Program-made: the position numbers and the translations under genes
Notes under the pieces: model-generated
Told to the model about the DNA's origin: nothing
The model's database searches: none
Seen by the model: the letters and a program-made list of their open reading frames with translations, nothing else
Part shown: positions 60,348-64,000 of the stretch, piece by piece
Layout of the letters: the number at the start of each line of letters is the position of its first letter
Position numbering within the stretch: position 1 is the first letter of the stretch
DNA from: Nonomuraea guangzhouensis
GTDB lineage: Bacteria; Actinomycetota; Actinomycetes; Streptosporangiales; Streptosporangiaceae
Direction: 5' to 3'
Assembly: GCF_019396345.1 (NCBI RefSeq)
Contig: NZ_JAHKRM010000014.1
Coordinates: forward strand, 62,001 to 126,000
DNA length: 64,000 bases

Positions 60348-62144
60348 GTGCAGACCGTCATTCCCCGCCCGGAGTACCCGCGTCCGCAGTTCGTCCGCGC
60401 CGCATGGCAGTGCCTGAACGGAGCCTGGCAGTTCGAGCGGGATCCCGGCGACTCCGGGCTTGAGCGTGGCCTGGTCGACCGGGACCTGACCGGTGAGATC
60501 GTCGTGCCGTTCTGCCCGGAGTCCGAATTGTCCGGCATTGGGGACCCAGACTTCCATCTGGCCGTCTGGTACCGCCGCACCGTCCAGGTGCCGCAGGAGT
60601 GGGCCGGGCAACGGGTGCTGCTGCACTTCCAGGCGGTGGACCATGACACCACGGTGTGGGTGGACGGTGCCGAAGCCGGCCGGCACCGGGGTGGGTTCAC
60701 CCCGTTCGCCTGCGATCTGACCGGCTCGGCCGACCCGGGGCACACCTACACCGTGGTCGTGCGTGCCAGGGATCCGCGCACCGGGCCCCAGGCACGCGGC
60801 AAGCAGGCGACCACGTACGAGGGGCATGGCGCGCTCTACGGACGTACCACCGGAATCTGGCAGACGGTGTGGTGCGAGCCCGTGCCCGACGCGCACCTCG
60901 GCCGGCCGAAGATCACGCCGAACGTCGCCGCGTCCGCGTTCCGCGTCACCGTGCCGGTGTCGGCCAACCGCCCGGGGCACCAGGTCCGGGTGACGGTGTC
61001 GGACCAGAGCGGTGAGGTCGTGCGGTCGCAGGCGCGCGCCGACCTCGACCTCGCCCCCGAAGTGTGGCTGCCGCTGCCGGACGACCGGGTACGGCTGTGG
61101 TCCCCCGAGGACCCGCACCTGTACGACCTGCGCATCGACCTGCTCGACGGCGACGGCGCCGTGGTCGACACCGCCACGAGCTACGCCGGGCTCCGCTCTG
61201 TCACCATCGACGGGCAGGCCGTCCTGCTCAACGGCGAGGTCCGCTTCCAGCGGCTCGTGCTCGACCAGGGCTACTACCCCGACGGCCTGATGACCGCGCC
61301 CACGGACGAGGCGCTGCGCAAAGACATCGAGCTGGCCGTGGCCGCGGGGTTCAACGGCGCCCGGTTGCACCAGAAGGTGTTCGAGGAGCGGTATCTGTAC
61401 CACGCCGACCGGGCGGGTTTCCTGGTCTGGGGCGAGTTCGGGGACTGGGGAGCCAACACCGCGGGGCCTCCCGGTGACAACCAGCGACCGGACGCGTCGT
61501 TCGTGACCCAGTGGCTGGAGGCGGTCGAGCGCGACTACTCCCACCCGTCCATCGTCGGCTGGTGCCCGCTCAACGAGACCTGGCAGCGGCTGACCGACCA
61601 GATCACCGTGCTCGACGACGTCACCTGGGGCATGTACCTGGCCACGAAGGCGGCCGACCGCACCCGCCCGGTGATCGACGCGTCCGGCTACGCGCATCGG
61701 GTGCCGGGCGCCGACGTCTACGACTCACACAACTACGAGCAGGATCCGGAGGCGTTCGGCAAGCTGATGGCGGGCCTGGCCGACGGGACGCCGTACGTCA
61801 ACGCCGACCCCGACGGCACGCCATGGTCGGTGCCGTACCAGGGCCAGCCGTATTTCTGCAGCGAGTTCGGCGGCATCTGGTGGAATCCGGACGTACGCCC
61901 CGAGGAGAGCTCCTGGGGATACGGCGAACGTCCGGCGAGCGAGGAGGAGCTCCAGCAGAGGTTCGCCGGGCTGGTCGGAGTCCTGCTGAACGACCCCCGG
62001 ATGTTCGGCTACTGCTACACACAGCTCACCGACGTCTTCCAGGAACAGAACGGCATCTATCGCTTCGACCGTACGAGCAAGCTGGACGTCTCGCGGATCC
62101 GTGCGGCCCAACTACGTCCGGCCGCCATCGAGACGCCTCGCTGA
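60348..62144 (+). CDS. GH2-family glycoside hydrolase
   Basis: A 598-residue family 2 enzyme. An N-terminal jelly-roll (about 15-180, LNGAWQFERDPGD, FQAVDHDTTVWVDG), an immunoglobulin-like domain (about 190-285) and a TIM barrel (about 290-590) follow each other. The acid/base is Glu410 in CPLNETWQ and the nucleophile Glu506 in YFCSEFGGIWW. It is shorter than classical LacZ and nearer beta-glucuronidase length, so galactosidase, glucuronidase or mannosidase activity are all open. No signal peptide. GTG start; a GAAATTTC dyad (60321-60328) lies 20 bases before it. Confidence 0.92.
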   Translation: MQTVIPRPEYPRPQFVRAAWQCLNGAWQFERDPGDSGLERGLVDRDLTGEIVVPFCPESELSGIGDPDFHLAVWYRRTVQVPQEWAGQRVLLHFQAVDHDTTVWVDGAEAGRHRGGFTPFACDLTGSADPGHTYTVVVRARDPRTGPQARGKQATTYEGHGALYGRTTGIWQTVWCEPVPDAHLGRPKITPNVAASAFRVTVPVSANRPGHQVRVTVSDQSGEVVRSQARADLDLAPEVWLPLPDDRVRLWSPEDPHLYDLRIDLLDGDGAVVDTATSYAGLRSVTIDGQAVLLNGEVRFQRLVLDQGYYPDGLMTAPTDEALRKDIELAVAAGFNGARLHQKVFEERYLYHADRAGFLVWGEFGDWGANTAGPPGDNQRPDASFVTQWLEAVERDYSHPSIVGWCPLNETWQRLTDQITVLDDVTWGMYLATKAADRTRPVIDASGYAHRVPGADVYDSHNYEQDPEAFGKLMAGLADGTPYVNADPDGTPWSVPYQGQPYFCSEFGGIWWNPDVRPEESSWGYGERPASEEELQQRFAGLVGVLLNDPRMFGYCYTQLTDVFQEQNGIYRFDRTSKLDVSRIRAAQLRPAAIETPR

Positions 62145-62164
62145 TGAAGGGTAAGGCGGACGGA

Positions 62165-62190
62165 GCCGCGGCGGTGGTGACCGCCGCGGC
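62165..62190. terminator. Bidirectional hairpin terminator
   Basis: GCCGCGGCGGT / ACCGCCGCGGC, perfect 11-bp stem with a GGTG loop, between the convergent GH2 and PKS genes. It marks a transcriptional border of the PKS region. Confidence 0.75.
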
Positions 62191-62241
62191 CCCGCCCGCC
62201 GACCTCATGCCGGTGGTGTTCGCCTTGAGGCCGCCATTCCC

Positions 62242-64000
62242 TTAGCTCGCCTCACCATTACTGTTCGAGGTGGACACCAGACCGGCGATGAAGTCGGAGA
62301 CCGCCGCGACGGTCGGCTGCCGCCACAGCAGGGTCGTCGGCAGCGAGCAGCGGAACCGTTTCTCCAGCCGCCGCCGGACGACCACCGTCAGCACCGAGTC
62401 CAGCCCCTGCTCGACCAGCGGCCGGTGCGGCGACAGGTCGGCGGGGGCCAGCCGCATCTCCTGGGCGATCTGGGCGCTGACCTCCTCCAGCAGGAACGCC
62501 CGCAGCTCCGCAGGCCCCAGGTCGGCGATCGATTCGGCGGGCCGTACACCTTCGGCGCCGTTCTCCGCGGGGGTCGGCACGTCGATCACCGGGTACCGCA
62601 GTCCCGACAGCCAGCCGACCACGGCGCCGGCGTCGTCGGTCACCCGTACCTGCACCGTGTCGGCGTGTTCGGGGTCGAGCCACACCTCGATGTCCACCGT
62701 GTCCGGTGCCTCTCCGACCGTGACCAGCCGGTCGACGTGCGTCACCATGCGGAGCAGCGGGTCGCCGGGGAACGCGCTCGGCGCCACCGACATCGCCGCG
62801 TCCAGCACGGGTGCCCAGGTGGCGGCCGGCCCGCACCGTACCCGGGCGCGCAGTGCGCCGTCGCCGTACAGCAGTTCCTTGACCGTCCAGTCGAACCCGG
62901 TTTCGGGTACGCCGACGGCGGCGAGCCGCTGCATGATCAGGCCCGGGTCCGCCGACGTGAGCGGCGGCGCTGGGGAAGCCGGCGCCTCGCCCGGTTCGGT
63001 GAGCGCCGTGGCGGTGGCGATGATCTGCCAGGCGGCGTCCGGTTCGCCCGCAGGACGAGCGGCCAGCCGCAGCCCGGTTCCCTGCCGTACGACCTGGACC
63101 TCGCGGCGGTCGGCGGTCAGCAGCGGCGCCGACATCGTCACCTCGCCGAGCACCTGACCTCCGGCCGCGGCGAAGAAGGTCGCCGCGAGCACCGCGGCCG
63201 GTACGATCTCCACGCCCTCGATGGCATGGCTGCCGGGATAGGGCCGGGTCTGGTCGTCCACGCCGGTCCGCCAGAGCCGTACGTCGGTGCCCGCCAGATC
63301 GAGGCCGTCGCCGAGCAGCGTGTGCGTGTCGGGATCGTGGCCGCGACCGGCGGTGTCCGGGGCGGACGGCGTACGCCAGTGCCTGCGGTGCTGCCACGGG
63401 TAGGAGGGGAGCACGACCGGCCCGCCGACCGGCTGCAGCCGATGCCAGTCCACCTCGACACCGGCGCAGTGCGCGGCGGCCACACTGGTCAGCAGGGCGG
63501 CCCGCGTGGGACGGTTCCGCCGCAACGACGCGCCGACGAAGATCTCCTCGTGCCCGCCCGTGCTCAGCGTCTCCAGCACCGAGTGGGTGACCACCGGGTG
63601 CGGGGCGAGCTCGATGAACGCGCGGTATCCGTCGGCCGCGGCCGCCGCGATCGCGTCGGCCAGGCGTACCGGCCGGCGCAGGTTGACCGCCCAGTACGCG
63701 CCGTCGAAGCCGGGGCTCGCCCGTGGGTCGTCCAGCGCCGTCGAGTAGACGCGGATGCCGGGGACATCAACCTTGAGGTCGGCCGCGGCGGCGGTCAGGT
63801 CGGCCAGGAGCGGATCCATCTGCGGCCCGTGGAACGCCACGTCCGAGGCGACCCGGCGGGCCGGGATGCCCTCCTCGATCCAGCCGGTCAGCACGTCGGC
63901 CACGGCGTCCGGATCGCCGGAGACGACCGTCGAGCCGGGCGACGACGCGATCGCGGCGACCACGTCGGTACGGTCCCCCAGCAGCCGCGCCGCCTCGGCG
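62242..64000 (-). CDS. Iterative-type type I polyketide synthase, C-terminal part (AT-DH/TH-ACP), cut by window edge
   Basis: The last 585 or so residues of a type I PKS. They begin inside the acyltransferase. Its specificity motif reads VAFHGPQMDP, like the HAFH of malonyl-CoA-loading domains, followed by ELAPHPVVTHSV and SYPWQHRRHW. A dehydratase/thioester-hydrolase-like hot-dog domain (about 215-475) carries HAIEGVEIVP, the full HxxxGxxxxP motif, and WAPVLDAAMS. The ACP (about 500-570) has the phosphopantetheine serine in VEQGLDSVLTVVVRRRLEKRF. No ketoreductase lies between DH and ACP and there is no thioesterase. This resembles orsellinate-type bacterial iterative synthases rather than 6-methylsalicylate synthases. 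The KS is outside the window. Confidence 0.9.
   Translation of the reverse strand, partial: AEAARLLGDRTDVVAAIASSPGSTVVSGDPDAVADVLTGWIEEGIPARRVASDVAFHGPQMDPLLADLTAAAADLKVDVPGIRVYSTALDDPRASPGFDGAYWAVNLRRPVRLADAIAAAAADGYRAFIELAPHPVVTHSVLETLSTGGHEEIFVGASLRRNRPTRAALLTSVAAAHCAGVEVDWHRLQPVGGPVVLPSYPWQHRRHWRTPSAPDTAGRGHDPDTHTLLGDGLDLAGTDVRLWRTGVDDQTRPYPGSHAIEGVEIVPAAVLAATFFAAAGGQVLGEVTMSAPLLTADRREVQVVRQGTGLRLAARPAGEPDAAWQIIATATALTEPGEAPASPAPPLTSADPGLIMQRLAAVGVPETGFDWTVKELLYGDGALRARVRCGPAATWAPVLDAAMSVAPSAFPGDPLLRMVTHVDRLVTVGEAPDTVDIEVWLDPEHADTVQVRVTDDAGAVVGWLSGLRYPVIDVPTPAENGAEGVRPAESIADLGPAELRAFLLEEVSAQIAQEMRLAPADLSPHRPLVEQGLDSVLTVVVRRRLEKRFRCSLPTTLLWRQPTVAAVSDFIAGLVSTSNSNGEAS

Overview
The window is 64 kb of very GC-rich, gene-dense chromosome with no rRNA, tRNA or CRISPR array that I can see. 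The gene families point to a filamentous actinomycete. They include a maleylpyruvate isomerase-fold (mycothiol-type) enzyme, an anti-sigma-like ATPase next to an XRE/DUF5753 regulator and a DUF397 protein, CUT1 sugar transport genes without their own ATPase, many GTG starts, rare TTA codons and a type I polyketide synthase. A member of the Streptosporangiaceae or a close relative would fit. That placement is inference; no single marker gene here proves it.

Left part (1-14 kb): a two-component pair cut by the left edge; a GT39-type membrane mannosyltransferase; an ECF sigma factor with a SnoaL-like tail, divergent from an alpha/beta hydrolase; a DUF1275 membrane protein; a membrane-anchored ricin-type lectin with a cytoplasmic HTH-like segment; a lipoprotein/membrane-protein pair; and a secreted PQQ-type sugar dehydrogenase followed by a Tat-exported TIM-barrel enzyme.

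14-32 kb: a LysR/carboxymuconolactone-decarboxylase-like pair lies divergent from a translationally coupled MFS transporter and type I sulfatase. Next come a PASTA-repeat membrane protein coupled to an unknown protein, a CPT-like kinase, a flavin reductase, a secreted CBM2-GH62 arabinofuranosidase with GAAAC-type palindromes in its promoter, an acyltransferase-like protein, a serine hydrolase, MarR and LuxR regulators, an SDR and the CstA carbon-starvation transporter.

32-42 kb: an acyl-CoA degradation operon. It reads from a double-length CaiB/BaiF CoA transferase to an enoyl-CoA hydratase, a thiolase-fold enzyme and a DUF35 protein, and probably on into LysR and cstA. It is flanked by two similar LysR regulators and an MFS permease. 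The thiolase-fold/DUF35 pair resembles the Ltp2-type aldolases of steroid side-chain catabolism.

42-47.5 kb: accessory genes. These are a DUF3562-TM-binding protein fusion, an SMI1/KNR4 protein, an efflux MFS, the ATPase/XRE/DUF397 trio, a beta-propeller protein and a probable transposase relic.

47.5-62 kb: two glycan-use loci, each with its own LacI regulator and palindromic operators. The first is a sugar ABC importer plus GH42 beta-galactosidase. The second is a sulfatase, a small Tat protein and a GH2 enzyme. Between them are a Cys-containing secreted protein, a five-repeat BTRD1-like secreted protein and an orphan histidine kinase. The right edge cuts into an iterative-type PKS (AT-DH/TH-ACP visible, no KR), probably the border of a natural-product cluster.
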